A stretch of 64,000 nucleotides of DNA from Brevibacillus brevis NBRC 100599 (GTDB lineage: Bacteria; Bacillota; Bacilli; Brevibacillales; Brevibacillaceae): NCBI RefSeq assembly GCF_000010165.1, contig NC_012491.1, positions 2,797,501 through 2,861,500 of the forward strand, in the 5' to 3' direction. Within the stretch, counting starts at the first letter, position 1. Each line of letters begins with the position of its first letter. Positions 43,955 through 53,286 of this stretch are shown here, piece after piece. The notes beneath the pieces are model-generated. The model had not been told where the DNA came from. It ran no database searches and saw only the letters and a list, made by a program, of their open reading frames with translations. Made by a program: the position numbers and the translations under genes.

Positions 43955-45265
43955 ATGATTCGATCAACGAAAAGGACTCTCTCAGAAAAACAGATGGGGT
44001 ATTTGCTGATTTTTCCTGCACTGCTCATCATACTTGTTATCGCGATTTGGCCTGTCATGCGATCCTTTTGGATCAGTCTGCACGACATCCGGTTGAACGA
44101 CCCGACGAAATCAGAGATTCACTCTTCATACGGATTAGATATGGAGCGATATGTCAGCACGTTACCCAATCTGCTCCGGTATGTAAAGAGGGAGGCGGAC
44201 TCCGCAGAAGGGTCATCAAAGGAAAAATTGAACGCGCTCCAAGCGCAAATCGAGCAATTGAACACTTCCCTCAACCAAACAGGCGAGATCGCGAGTCGAT
44301 ACCAGATGATCGATCAGCTATTGCTGGATTTTAAACCAGTCCCGACCGAGCTCAAATATGTAAGCCTCTCGAACGAACAAACAGAGTCTATCAAAACCAA
44401 CTTGGCAAAAGTCAGAGAAGTCCTTTTGCAAATGAGTGAACAAAAGCAGCTTTCGAAGCCAGAGGGTGCTCTTGGCGTGATCCAAGGCATGGAAGCTTCG
44501 ATTATCGAGCCCAACTTTGTTGGCCTTGCCTACTACAAGAAGTTTTTAACGGACGCCCGGATGTGGGGAGCTCTGTACAATACGGCATTTTTTACCGTTA
44601 TCTCCGTTGTCATTGAATTAGTGCTCGGTATATTGATTGCATTGTTGATCAATCGACCTTTTCGTGGTAGGAGTCTTGTACGAGCTACGGTGTTAATTCC
44701 GTGGGCGATTCCGACTGTCATCTCCGCGATGATGTGGAAGTTTTTGTACGACGGGCAAAACGGCATCGTTGCCTATCTTTTTGAGCAGGCAGGCTTGATC
44801 TCTGACATGGGGATGCTCCTGACGACCAAGGCTGGAGCCATGTTTTCCGTCATTTTGGCAGATGTGTGGAAGACGACCCCATTCATGGCCTTGCTCATTT
44901 TCGCTGGCCTGCAAACGATCCCGCAAAGCTTGTATGAAGCAGCTTCTGTAGACGGTGCCACCCGCACCCAGCAATTTTTTCGAATTACGCTTCCAATGCT
45001 GAAATCAACCATTCTGGTAGCGCTATTGTTCCGTACACTTGATGCGTTCCGTGTTTTTGACCTGATTTACACGCTGACAGGTGGGGCCCCCGGGAATTCG
45101 ACCGAGACCATTTCCATTTACGCGTACAAAACGATGTTTGCTCAAATGAGTTTTGGGGAAGGCTCGGCGCTTGCCGTCATTGTCTTTTTATGTGTGGCGT
45201 TGATCTCCATCGGCTATGTGAAAATATTGGGAGCTGATCTGCTGAGTGATGGCAGTGGCAAATAA
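43955..45265 (+). CDS. sugar ABC transporter permease (MalF-like) with large extracellular insertion
   Basis: A 436-residue permease of the binding-protein-dependent transport family. The ATG at 43955 follows GGTGGTGAACG. Six-plus membrane segments are present and the EAA loop reads LYEAASVDGATRTQQFFRITLPML. Between the first membrane helix (about 15-40) and the second (about 205) lies about 150 residues of charged, partly coiled-coil sequence (KEKLNALQAQIEQLNTSL). This is an unusually large extracellular loop, reminiscent of MalF's P2 loop that contacts the binding protein. It pairs with the 45278 permease. Confidence 0.92.
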   Translation: MIRSTKRTLSEKQMGYLLIFPALLIILVIAIWPVMRSFWISLHDIRLNDPTKSEIHSSYGLDMERYVSTLPNLLRYVKREADSAEGSSKEKLNALQAQIEQLNTSLNQTGEIASRYQMIDQLLLDFKPVPTELKYVSLSNEQTESIKTNLAKVREVLLQMSEQKQLSKPEGALGVIQGMEASIIEPNFVGLAYYKKFLTDARMWGALYNTAFFTVISVVIELVLGILIALLINRPFRGRSLVRATVLIPWAIPTVISAMMWKFLYDGQNGIVAYLFEQAGLISDMGMLLTTKAGAMFSVILADVWKTTPFMALLIFAGLQTIPQSLYEAASVDGATRTQQFFRITLPMLKSTILVALLFRTLDAFRVFDLIYTLTGGAPGNSTETISIYAYKTMFAQMSFGEGSALAVIVFLCVALISIGYVKILGADLLSDGSGK

Positions 45266-45277
45266 GGAGGTGATTGG

Positions 45278-46105
45278 ATGCGTAAACATACGGGTCCCTT
45301 GTTTTACATGGGTCTACTGCTCTTCGTTTTTCTTGTGATGTTCCCGTTTTTATGGATTCTCCTCGCAGCATTGAAGCCACCAGCGGAGCTGTTTGGAGAG
45401 AGTGCCTTTCATTTTATCATCCAAAATCCTTCGTTTGACAACTTTGTCCGCGTCTTCACGGAAAGACCGTTTGCCCGTTACTTGTTGAATTCAACTGTCG
45501 TGGCAACGTTAACCACACTCTACTCCATAACAATCGCTTCCTTTGCTGCCTATGCAATTGCCTGGCTGTCCTTTCGGGGAAAAACGATTATTTTGGGTGT
45601 GGTACTGGCTGTGTCCATGTTTCCGCAGATCGCTACCATTTCTCCTATTTTTATGTTCATGCAATCGATGGGCTTAACGAATAGCTACACTGGCCTGATC
45701 ATTCCTTATACAACCTTTGCGCTGCCGCTCGCAATCTGGAATTTGACCATCTTTTTCCGCAAAATACCGAGTGATTTGGGCGAGGCAGCTAAAGTAGACG
45801 GTGCGAGTATTTGGCAAACGATGACGAAAGTGTTTTTCCCACTTGCTATGCCTGGGGTTTTTACGACCGCCATCCTCGTTTTTATTGCAGCGTGGAATGA
45901 ATTTTTGTTCGCCTTGACGCTGAATACGCAGGAAGCAATGAAGACTGTGCCTGTTGGAATCGTCATGTTTCAAGGAATGTTTACAATCCCATGGGGAGAA
46001 ATATCGGCTGCCTCCATCATTGTGACGATCCCGCTAGTAGTGATGGTGCTGATTTTCCAGAGGCGGATTATATCAGGATTGACGTCCGGGGCAGTAAAAG
46101 AATAA
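45278..46105 (+). CDS. sugar ABC transporter permease (MalG-like)
   Basis: A 275-residue permease with six hydrophobic segments and the EAA motif GEAAKVDGASIWQTMTKVFFPLAMPG that docks the ATPase. The ATG at 45278 follows AAGGAGGTGAT. With the 43955 permease and the 42509 binding protein it forms a CUT1-type sugar importer. No ATPase is encoded, so a shared MsmX-type ATPase elsewhere is expected. Confidence 0.94.
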   Translation: MRKHTGPLFYMGLLLFVFLVMFPFLWILLAALKPPAELFGESAFHFIIQNPSFDNFVRVFTERPFARYLLNSTVVATLTTLYSITIASFAAYAIAWLSFRGKTIILGVVLAVSMFPQIATISPIFMFMQSMGLTNSYTGLIIPYTTFALPLAIWNLTIFFRKIPSDLGEAAKVDGASIWQTMTKVFFPLAMPGVFTTAILVFIAAWNEFLFALTLNTQEAMKTVPVGIVMFQGMFTIPWGEISAASIIVTIPLVVMVLIFQRRIISGLTSGAVKE

Positions 46106-46187
46106 AAGGCAGTCATTCGATCATTTGTCTCGCAAATGTGATTGTGATACGGTGGAGTCAGCATTCAGAAAGAGAGTTGACGGAGGC

Positions 46188-46616
46188 ATGAACAATCTCA
46201 CAAAATTTCAGATTAACAGACCTGCACAAGAAGTGTTCGAAGCATTCGTGGACCCTGAGAAAATCGGCAACTTCTGGTTCTCTTCCAGCTCGGCAAGGTG
46301 GGAAGAAGGGAAGAGCATTATGTTATTCTACGATATTTACAACGCAGAAGTAGGGATTACGGTTCACGAAATCGAAGTGAACAAACGAATCGTTTTCCAG
46401 TGGGCGGGAGAAGAAAATACCGTAACGATTACGTTAAACGAGTTAGATAAAGCCACGACGATTATTGAAGTGAACGAAGAGGGCTTTCAAGAAAATGATC
46501 CTGCGCTCCTGCAAAAAATGATCGACAATAAAGAAGGCTGGGTGTACGTCTTGAGCTGTTTGAAGGGATATCTGGAGCATGGGATCAACACATTAAGAGA
46601 AGGGCTTGTGAAATAG
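46188..46616 (+). CDS. SRPBCC / AHSA1-like protein
   Basis: A 142-residue SRPBCC-fold protein (activator of Hsp90 ATPase 1-like). The pattern FQINRPAQEVFEAFVDPEKIGNFWFSSSSARWEEG and the C-terminal GWVYVLSCLKGYLEHG are typical. The start at 46188 follows CGGAGGC; an earlier ATG at 46125 gives a cysteine-rich leader with no support. It follows the sugar operon by 82 bases and may be transcribed separately. The role of bacterial AHSA1-like proteins is not generally known. Confidence 0.88.
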   Translation: MNNLTKFQINRPAQEVFEAFVDPEKIGNFWFSSSSARWEEGKSIMLFYDIYNAEVGITVHEIEVNKRIVFQWAGEENTVTITLNELDKATTIIEVNEEGFQENDPALLQKMIDNKEGWVYVLSCLKGYLEHGINTLREGLVK

Positions 46617-46653
46617 CGCCCAGATGTTTTGCAAGACCATACTCTGAAAAAAC

Positions 46654-46691
46654 GAGAATGCCCGAACCAACGTGTATCGGGCTCTTCCTTT
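46654..46691. terminator. probable terminator between SRPBCC and sigma-54 activator genes
   Basis: GCCCGA (46660-46665) pairs with TCGGGC (46677-46682); the convergent genes flank it and a pyrimidine-rich run follows. The stem is short and imperfect. Confidence 0.5.
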
Positions 46692-46695
46692 TGCA

Positions 46696-48105
46696 CTATT
46701 TAATGCCGAGGCTGCGTTTTTTTCGCACGAGCGTGGATATGTTCACTTGCAGCTTATCCGCACACTGCTGCATGGTGTCTGTCTCCTTCAAGAGGCGTTG
46801 GATATACGCTCGTTCAAACCGTTCGACCGCTTCTTTTAGCGACAACAGCTCATCCATTTTGGCGAGTTGGAGCGGCAGGGCTGTCTGTTGTGTATTGCGA
46901 ATCGACGCCGGTAACTGATCAAAGGTAATTCGCCCATTTTCACACATGTGGAAAGAACGTTCCACCACATTTTTCAGCTCGCGTATATTCCCGGGCCAGT
47001 CATAATCCATTAGCGCCTCCAACGCATCTGTTTCGATGCGCATTTCTTGCTGGTATTTCCATTCGAGCTTTTTCAAATAGTAGAAAATAAGAGCCGGAAT
47101 ATCCTCGCGGCGTTCACGCAAGGGTGGTATGGTGAGGGTTAGTACGTTTAGCCGGTAGAACAAATCCTGCCGAAAACGCTTTTGTTCGACCATCGCTTCC
47201 AAATCACTATTGGTAGCAGCGATGATACGCATGTTAACCTGACGTGATGTTTTCCCCCCGAGTCTGCGAATCCGTCCATCCTGCAACACATTCAAGAGCT
47301 TTACCTGTAAAGGAAAAGGGAGGTCTCCAATCTCATCGAGAAAAATGGTTCCCCGATCCGCCAGCTCGAGCAATCCTTCCTTTGACTGACTTGCCCCCGT
47401 AAAGGCGCCTTTCTCATAGCCAAATAATTCTGACTCGAGCAAATGCTCGGGAATGGCCCCACAGTTAATCTTGATAAATTCGCCAGTTCGCCCGCTTTGA
47501 GCGTGAATGTAGTTCGCCATGACATCTTTACCGACACCAGACTCGCCTAGCAAAAGGATAGGAGAGTCGTTCGTCGCAAAGCGCTTGGAGAGTGAAGCAA
47601 TTCGATGCATGAGCCCACTGCGATAAATAATCTGCTCGTCAAAGTCACCATCGGTTTGGATATGTTCCAGAGCCCTTTGATACGCCGAACTGATTTGACG
47701 TGTTTCCTCCAGCTCCTTCTGAAGCTGATTCAGCTCCGTGACGTCGCGCACATTTCCCACTACAAACAATAATTCCTTGTTTGGATCGAGCAGCGGGGTA
47801 GCTGTATTGATCGCTTGCCGACCGTTTGCATAATCGATGACAACACTATGGGTTTGTTTCGTCAAAATCGTACGTACAGCAGAAGAGTCAGGAACCAGAT
47901 GCATTTCTTTTTGCTCCATAAAGCTGAAATTATTCAAAATGTCGGCGGGAACTCCCGTGATGTTCAAGTACGCCTCATTGTAAAGCAGAACGTAGCCGTT
48001 ACGGTCACAAATCGCCAATCCGTCGTGGGACGTACTGAAGATGGTCGTCAGTAATTTTGCGAGTTCATGATTGTCACTGGTCTGGAAATACTTGGTTTGA
48101 TACAT
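46696..48105 (-). CDS. PAS-domain sigma-54-dependent transcriptional activator
   Basis: A 469-residue enhancer-binding protein. An N-terminal PAS domain (about 22-125, ICDRNGYVLLYNEAYLNITGVPA) precedes the AAA+ sigma-54 domain, with Walker A GESGVGKD, the sigma-54-contacting GAFTGA loop (FGYEKGAFTGASQ), Walker B TIFLDEIGDL and the GNIRELKNVVERS finger. A C-terminal Fis-type HTH ends the protein. It is divergent from the 2-oxoacid dehydrogenase operon, which has a -24/-12 promoter, so it is the direct activator. The PAS domain, not a GAF domain as in AcoR, argues against an acetoin-type regulator. Confidence 0.95.
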   Translation of the reverse strand: MYQTKYFQTSDNHELAKLLTTIFSTSHDGLAICDRNGYVLLYNEAYLNITGVPADILNNFSFMEQKEMHLVPDSSAVRTILTKQTHSVVIDYANGRQAINTATPLLDPNKELLFVVGNVRDVTELNQLQKELEETRQISSAYQRALEHIQTDGDFDEQIIYRSGLMHRIASLSKRFATNDSPILLLGESGVGKDVMANYIHAQSGRTGEFIKINCGAIPEHLLESELFGYEKGAFTGASQSKEGLLELADRGTIFLDEIGDLPFPLQVKLLNVLQDGRIRRLGGKTSRQVNMRIIAATNSDLEAMVEQKRFRQDLFYRLNVLTLTIPPLRERREDIPALIFYYLKKLEWKYQQEMRIETDALEALMDYDWPGNIRELKNVVERSFHMCENGRITFDQLPASIRNTQQTALPLQLAKMDELLSLKEAVERFERAYIQRLLKETDTMQQCADKLQVNISTLVRKKRSLGIK

Positions 48106-48206
48106 CGAAGTCCTCCTCAGTAGGCTTGTAAACGGAATAATCAGAAATAATCATCGATGCTCAAGTATGCATATGCAAAAATGATCATCTTCGGATTGTT
48201 TTGTTG

Positions 48207-48220
48207 TGAAATCGCTTTCA
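48207..48220. promoter_or_regulatory. cre box upstream of the sigma-54 promoter
   Basis: TGAAATCGCTTTCA fits TGWAANCGNTNWCA at all 14 positions. It lies 5 bases upstream of the -24 element, between the promoter and the probable activator sites. Confidence 0.8.
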
Positions 48221-48225
48221 AATGT

Positions 48226-48242
48226 TTGGCATGCTACTTGCT
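48226..48242 (+). promoter_or_regulatory. sigma-54 (-24/-12) promoter of the 2-oxoacid dehydrogenase operon
   Basis: TTGGCATGCTACTTGCT contains TTGGCA at -24 and TTGC at -12 with the correct spacing (TGGCAYG-N4-TTGC). It lies 96 bases upstream of the E1 alpha start codon. Confidence 0.85.
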
Positions 48243-48337
48243 CTTCTATAGGGACGAAAGCAGAGGCAAGACGAATCAATATCACATGATCGAAAGACAC
48301 CGTGGTGTTTTTCATCGAAAAAGCGAGGGATGTTTCC

Positions 48338-49405
48338 ATGTCTTCATTATATCAGGTATTGAGTCCAGCGGGTGAGCTGGTAAGCGATCTCAAGGGGCTT
48401 TTAGACGAGGCGACGATGATCAAGATGTATGAAAATATGGTGCTGGTTCGGCAGTTTGACCGCAAGTCGATTAACCTGCAACGACAAGGAAGAATGGGGA
48501 CGTATGCTCCTTTTGAAGGGCAGGAAGCTTCGCAAGTCGGCAGCGCGATGGCATTAGCACCTGGAGATTGGCTTTTCCCAACCTACCGAGACCATGCGGC
48601 AGCGATCGTCCATGGTCAATCCATGGCACGGGTGTTCCTCTATTGGATGGGCCACATGGAAGGGAGTATCAGTCCGAAACATTTGAATATCATGCCGCCA
48701 TGTGTACCAATTGCGACTCAAATGGTTCATGCGGTAGGGACTGCTTGGGCGAGCAAGCTGCAAAACGAACAGCATGTTAGCATCGCCTACTTTGGTGACG
48801 GAGCAAGCTCAGAGGGAGATTTCCATGAGGCATTGAATTTTGCAGGCGTATTTCAGACGCCGACCATTTTCTTCTGCCAAAACAACGGCTTCGCGATCAG
48901 CGTTCCGTTTTCACAGCAGTCTGCATCGAAAACGATTGCACAGCGTTCGGCCGCTTATGATATCCCTGGGGTTCGGATAGACGGCAATGATATCTTCGCT
49001 GTTTGGCTGACCATGAAAGAAGCCATGCAACGTGCGTTGGAAGGGAAGGGACCGACGTTGATCGAAGCGGTGACATTCCGCTATGGCGCTCACACAACCG
49101 CAGATGATCCGAAGAAATACCGGGATCAAGAGATTTTGTCCGAGGAATGGCGTCAAGAGCGCGACCCACTCCAACGTTTGCGTGTGTTTCTGGAGAATCA
49201 AGGGTTGTGGAATGAGACGAAGGAAGATGAGCTGATGGCACACGTGAATGAACAAATCGATGCAGCTCTTGTGGAAGCAGAGAGCTATCCGAAGTCCAAA
49301 CCGGAAGACATGTTCAAGCACGTCTACGCTGAACCATCGTGGATGGCAACGGAACAGGAGAGCGAGCTCGTCAAGCCATCGAAGCAGGAGGGAATCCCAG
49401 CATGA
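48338..49405 (+). CDS. 2-oxoacid dehydrogenase E1 component, alpha subunit (pyruvate/branched-chain type)
   Basis: A 355-residue thiamine-diphosphate subunit, close to PdhA/BkdAA. The ThDP/Mg motif is in AYFGDGASSEGDFHEALNFAGVFQTPTIFFCQNNGFAIS (GDG through the NN). The ATG at 48338 follows GAGGGATG; a longer upstream frame is not supported. It decarboxylates a 2-oxoacid as an E1 heterotetramer with the next gene. The operon carries E1 alpha, E1 beta, E2 and E3 in order and is controlled by sigma-54, unlike the housekeeping pyruvate dehydrogenase. Which oxoacid is used is not clear; branched-chain or pyruvate are both possible. Confidence 0.92.
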   Translation: MSSLYQVLSPAGELVSDLKGLLDEATMIKMYENMVLVRQFDRKSINLQRQGRMGTYAPFEGQEASQVGSAMALAPGDWLFPTYRDHAAAIVHGQSMARVFLYWMGHMEGSISPKHLNIMPPCVPIATQMVHAVGTAWASKLQNEQHVSIAYFGDGASSEGDFHEALNFAGVFQTPTIFFCQNNGFAISVPFSQQSASKTIAQRSAAYDIPGVRIDGNDIFAVWLTMKEAMQRALEGKGPTLIEAVTFRYGAHTTADDPKKYRDQEILSEEWRQERDPLQRLRVFLENQGLWNETKEDELMAHVNEQIDAALVEAESYPKSKPEDMFKHVYAEPSWMATEQESELVKPSKQEGIPA

Positions 49406-50385
49406 AACGCAAACTGACGATGATTCAAGCGATCACGGAGGCCATGGATCAAAAATTGGCAGATGATTCACGCATCATGCTGCTCGGCGAGGATATTGGC
49501 GTGAATGGTGGTGTGTTCCGGGCGACGGAAGATTTGGTTCACAAATACGGTCCGGATCGTGTAGTGGACACGCCGCTAGCCGAGGCGGGAATCATCGGGG
49601 CAGCGATCGGTCTTGCCATGAACGGGAAAATTCCTGTGGTCGAGATTCAATTCCTTGCCTTTATTTACCCAGGCTTTGAGCAAATTGTTTCTCATGCTGC
49701 ACGCATGCGCTATCGTACTCGCGGACAGTACCATGTCCCGATGGTCATACGCACGCCGTACGGGGCAGGGATTCGCGGTCCGGAGTTGCATTCGGAGAGT
49801 GTCGAAACGTTTTTTGCTCATGTACCGGGCTTAAAGGTTGTGGCACCAAGCACACCTTATGATGCAAAAGGCTTGCTGATTGCAGCAATGGAAGATCCTG
49901 ATCCGGTTATTTTTTTGGAGCCGACCAAGCTCTATCGCGCATTTAAACAAGAGGTTCCCGAAGAAATGTACCGTGTGCCCATCGGAAAAGCGAAGGTCGT
50001 CCAGGAAGGCTCGGATGTATCTATTTTTGCTTGGGGAGCGATGCTTCGTGTCGCAGAGGATGCGGCGAAACAGATCGAGCGCGAAAACGGCTTGAGCTGC
50101 GAAGTCATTGATCTACGTACCCTCTATCCGTTGGATCGGGATACCATCATTGCCTCGGTCAAAAAGACTGGACGCGCAGTTGTCGTACATGAAGCCCATA
50201 AAACTGCTGGGTTGGGTGCAGAGATCATTTCCATAATTAATGATGAAGCTTTGATCTACATGAAGGCTCCCGTGAAACGGATTACCGGATTTGACGTGCC
50301 CGTCCCACAATTTAGCATCGAGGATGACTATTTGCCAACGGCTGAACGCGTGAAGGACGGAATTATGGAAACGGCTACGTTTTAA
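49402..50385 (+). CDS. 2-oxoacid dehydrogenase E1 component, beta subunit
   Basis: A 327-residue E1 beta subunit, normal length for the family. LGEDIGVNGGVFRATEDL, the FIYPGFEQIVSHAARMRYRTRGQ region and PYGAGIRGPELHSES are typical. The start overlaps the E1 alpha stop by four bases (ATGA), giving translational coupling. It forms the alpha2beta2 E1 with the preceding gene. Confidence 0.94.
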   Translation: MKRKLTMIQAITEAMDQKLADDSRIMLLGEDIGVNGGVFRATEDLVHKYGPDRVVDTPLAEAGIIGAAIGLAMNGKIPVVEIQFLAFIYPGFEQIVSHAARMRYRTRGQYHVPMVIRTPYGAGIRGPELHSESVETFFAHVPGLKVVAPSTPYDAKGLLIAAMEDPDPVIFLEPTKLYRAFKQEVPEEMYRVPIGKAKVVQEGSDVSIFAWGAMLRVAEDAAKQIERENGLSCEVIDLRTLYPLDRDTIIASVKKTGRAVVVHEAHKTAGLGAEIISIINDEALIYMKAPVKRITGFDVPVPQFSIEDDYLPTAERVKDGIMETATF

Positions 50386-50402
50386 GAGAAGGAGCGAGTC
50401 AT

Positions 50403-51707
50403 ATGGTTGAGTTCAAGCTTCCGGATGTGGGAGAAGGTATGCATGAAGGAGAAATCGTAAAAGTACTGGTTCGCACAGGCGAATCCGTTCAACAGGATCA
50501 GCCACTACTGGAGGTGCAGACAGACAAGGTGAATGCCGAGTTGTCTGCGCCAGTGACTGGCATCATTCGTGACATTTTCATAGCAGAAGGGGAAATAGTA
50601 GAGGTCGGCACAACCCTTCTCGTGATCGATGCAGGTACAGAAGTGGAAGTAAAGACGGAGACAAAGCATCCAGAAAAGGTCGTAAACCCGGATAAGACCG
50701 TCCATTTTACTCCAGCTCGTGCTGATCACCGCCGCTCATTGGCCACGCCGTACGTTCGGCAGTTGGCGCGGGAAATGAAGCTGGATATCGAGTTGGTCAC
50801 AGGTACAGGAGCAGCGGGACGTGTGACGGAAGAGGATTTGCGCCAATTCGCCAATCGATTGCAAAAATCAGCACCAGCTAAGTTTCCGACATCGGCCACT
50901 GGCAATGAGCGCCTGTTGGAGGCAAGTACAGCAGCGATTGAGACGGAACCGATTGTTCAGTCGAAAACAGGAACCGCTACTCGTGCAGCCACCTCGTCGC
51001 AGGGAGGTATCGAACGGCTACCGTTAAAAGGCATACGGAAAAAGATTGCCGAGCATATGGTGAAATCAGTCACAATCATCCCGCATGTGACTTCTGTCGA
51101 CGAGCTGGAGATGGATCAGCTGCGTGCTTTGCGCGAAACGTTAAGGCCACATGCGGAAAAACGGAATATTAAGCTGACCTTCCTCCCGTTCTTTATCAAA
51201 GCGCTGGTCATTGCACTAAAGGAATTCCCGACGCTAAACGCATCGATTGACGAACGTACGAATGAAATTTTGCTCAAGCGCTTTTACCATATCGGCATTG
51301 CAACGGATACGCCTGAGGGCTTGATCGTACCAGTCATCAAGGATGCAGACCACAAATCGATTTTTCAACTCGCGGAAGAAATCGATCAACTGGCACGCTT
51401 GGCTCGCGAAGGAAAATTGACCATGGAGCACATTACAGGTGGCACTTTCACGATCAGCAATGTAGGGCCAATCGGGGGACTGCAAGCAACGCCAATCATT
51501 AATCACCCGGAAGTAGCGATTATCAGTTTGCACAAAATGGAGAAACGCTGGGTCGTGCGTGAGGATGAAGGCGTTATTCGCTGGATGATGAACCTGTCAC
51601 TTTCGTTTGATCATCGCCTGATCGATGGCGTGACGGCAGTACGTTTTACCAACCGGATCAAGGAGCTGCTGGAAGATCCGAATCTATTGTTTGCGGAGAT
51701 GGTATAG
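50403..51707 (+). CDS. 2-oxoacid dehydrogenase E2 component (dihydrolipoyl acyltransferase)
   Basis: A 434-residue core acyltransferase. One lipoyl domain (about 1-75, with the lipoyl Lys in LEVQTDKVNAEL), a Pro/Ala/Thr-rich linker, an E3-binding domain (about 118-155, TPYVRQLAREMKLDIELVTGTGAAGRVTEEDL) and a catalytic domain with the active His in SFDHRLIDG near the C-terminus are present. The single lipoyl domain is usual for Bacillus E2 enzymes. It starts 17 bases after E1 beta and ends directly before E3. Confidence 0.95.
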   Translation: MVEFKLPDVGEGMHEGEIVKVLVRTGESVQQDQPLLEVQTDKVNAELSAPVTGIIRDIFIAEGEIVEVGTTLLVIDAGTEVEVKTETKHPEKVVNPDKTVHFTPARADHRRSLATPYVRQLAREMKLDIELVTGTGAAGRVTEEDLRQFANRLQKSAPAKFPTSATGNERLLEASTAAIETEPIVQSKTGTATRAATSSQGGIERLPLKGIRKKIAEHMVKSVTIIPHVTSVDELEMDQLRALRETLRPHAEKRNIKLTFLPFFIKALVIALKEFPTLNASIDERTNEILLKRFYHIGIATDTPEGLIVPVIKDADHKSIFQLAEEIDQLARLAREGKLTMEHITGGTFTISNVGPIGGLQATPIINHPEVAIISLHKMEKRWVVREDEGVIRWMMNLSLSFDHRLIDGVTAVRFTNRIKELLEDPNLLFAEMV

Positions 51708-53138
51708 ATGGTAGTCGGCGAAGTAGCAGTCGAAACAGATGTAGTTGTCATCGGTGGTGGGCCAGGAGGTTATGCAGCCGCTATTCGTCTCGGACAGCTG
51801 GGGAAATCGGTTGTTCTGATTGAAAAGGAAGTACTGGGTGGGGTTTGCTTAAATCGCGGATGCATCCCGTCGAAAGCCTTGATTCATACAGCAGGCGAAT
51901 ACCACAAGCTAAATCGTCTAAATAAGCTTGGAATCCAGCTTCCGACAGGGAAAGCAACCTTCCATATGCCGAGCTGGCAGACGTGGAAGTCTTCTGTCGT
52001 TGCTCAATTGAACAAAGGCATCGATTATCTCTGTCAGGCCAATGGGGTTACAGTCGTGAAGGGAACAGCGACATTTCTCTCGAGTGATCGGATTGGCGTA
52101 GAGACGGGTGGCGATTTTGAAACGTACAAATGTAAACAAGCGATTATTGCGACAGGATCACGTCCATTCATTCCATCGTTTTTAAAAACAGATGGAGAAT
52201 ATATTCTGGATTCTACTGATATGCTGGCATTGGATGACGTACCGGAAACACTGGCCATAATCGGCGGCGGCTATATTGGTATGGAGCTCGGGATGGCGTT
52301 CGCCAAGCTTGGATCGCAGGTGACCATCATTGAAGCAAGTGAGCGTATTTTGCCGCAAACAGCCGCCCATCTCTCTCAGGAAGTGCTCAAGCAGGCGAAA
52401 CAGCTCGGGATGACGGTCAAGATCGCGACAAAAGTAGAGAAGGCTGAGGTAGCGAACGGAAGAGTCACACTCGTATGCACTTCGGAAAAGAACGGTTCCG
52501 AAAGTATCACTGCACATAAAACCCTCGTCACTATAGGGCGAGTGCCGAACACAGGTGAACTCGGACTTGCGCAGGCGGGAGTAGAAATGGACGAGCGCGG
52601 CTATATTCCCGTGACATCGACTGGCAGTACGAACAAGGCGCATATTTATGCCATCGGCGATGTAACACCTGGCCCTGCGTTAGCTCATCGTGCGGCGAAG
52701 CAAGGGATTGTGGCAGCCGAGGTGATCGCAGGGCTGCCTAGCAGCGTAGATTCCCCTTTTGTACCTTATGTGATTTTTACTGAGCCGCAAATAGCTGGTG
52801 TGGGGATGACACGCGATGAGGCAGAGCTTCAAGGGTACAAGGTCAAGGCAGCGACTTTCCCTTATCGGGCGAATGGCAGAGCACTCGCCATAGATGAAGG
52901 AGAAGGTTTTGCTGAGGTGATAGTGGATCAAGAAAGTCATTTATTGTTGGGAATGCACATTGTAGGTGCTGATGCATCGAACCTGATTGGGGAAGGCGTA
53001 CTGGCACTTGAGCTTGCTGCGCGTGTAGAAGATGTGGCGTTAACCATGCATCCGCATCCCACTTTAAGCGAGGTATGGCTGGAGGCTGCCGAAGCGGTGT
53101 TAGGCCATGCTATTCATATCGTAAACAAATCAAAGTAG
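51708..53138 (+). CDS. lpdA: dihydrolipoyl dehydrogenase (E3)
   Basis: A 476-residue flavoprotein disulphide reductase. FAD motif GGGPGGYAAAIRLGQLG, redox pair in GGVCLNRGCIPSKALI (C-x4-C), NAD motif AIIGGGYIGMELG, second FAD motif HIYAIGDVTPGPALAHRA, and the C-terminal His-Glu in HPHPTLSEVW are all present. Its ATG follows the E2 stop with no gap. It reoxidises the lipoyl groups of E2 and completes the complex. Confidence 0.96.
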   Translation: MVVGEVAVETDVVVIGGGPGGYAAAIRLGQLGKSVVLIEKEVLGGVCLNRGCIPSKALIHTAGEYHKLNRLNKLGIQLPTGKATFHMPSWQTWKSSVVAQLNKGIDYLCQANGVTVVKGTATFLSSDRIGVETGGDFETYKCKQAIIATGSRPFIPSFLKTDGEYILDSTDMLALDDVPETLAIIGGGYIGMELGMAFAKLGSQVTIIEASERILPQTAAHLSQEVLKQAKQLGMTVKIATKVEKAEVANGRVTLVCTSEKNGSESITAHKTLVTIGRVPNTGELGLAQAGVEMDERGYIPVTSTGSTNKAHIYAIGDVTPGPALAHRAAKQGIVAAEVIAGLPSSVDSPFVPYVIFTEPQIAGVGMTRDEAELQGYKVKAATFPYRANGRALAIDEGEGFAEVIVDQESHLLLGMHIVGADASNLIGEGVLALELAARVEDVALTMHPHPTLSEVWLEAAEAVLGHAIHIVNKSK

Positions 53139-53286
53139 CTGCTGTGAGCAAATAGAATGATCGTGAAACCTTAAAGATATGTGACGGATCTTCATGACAA
53201 TGATCTGCCTCGGAGCCTATCAAGATTGGCATTTGCATGAATGTGCTACGCTTGAATTAATCTCGTGCAAAGGATGTGTGGTCATT

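Noticed and set aside
48338..53138. Acetoin dehydrogenase operon
   Set aside because: The activator has a PAS domain rather than AcoR's GAF domain and E1 alpha looks closer to PdhA/BkdAA; left as a 2-oxoacid dehydrogenase.
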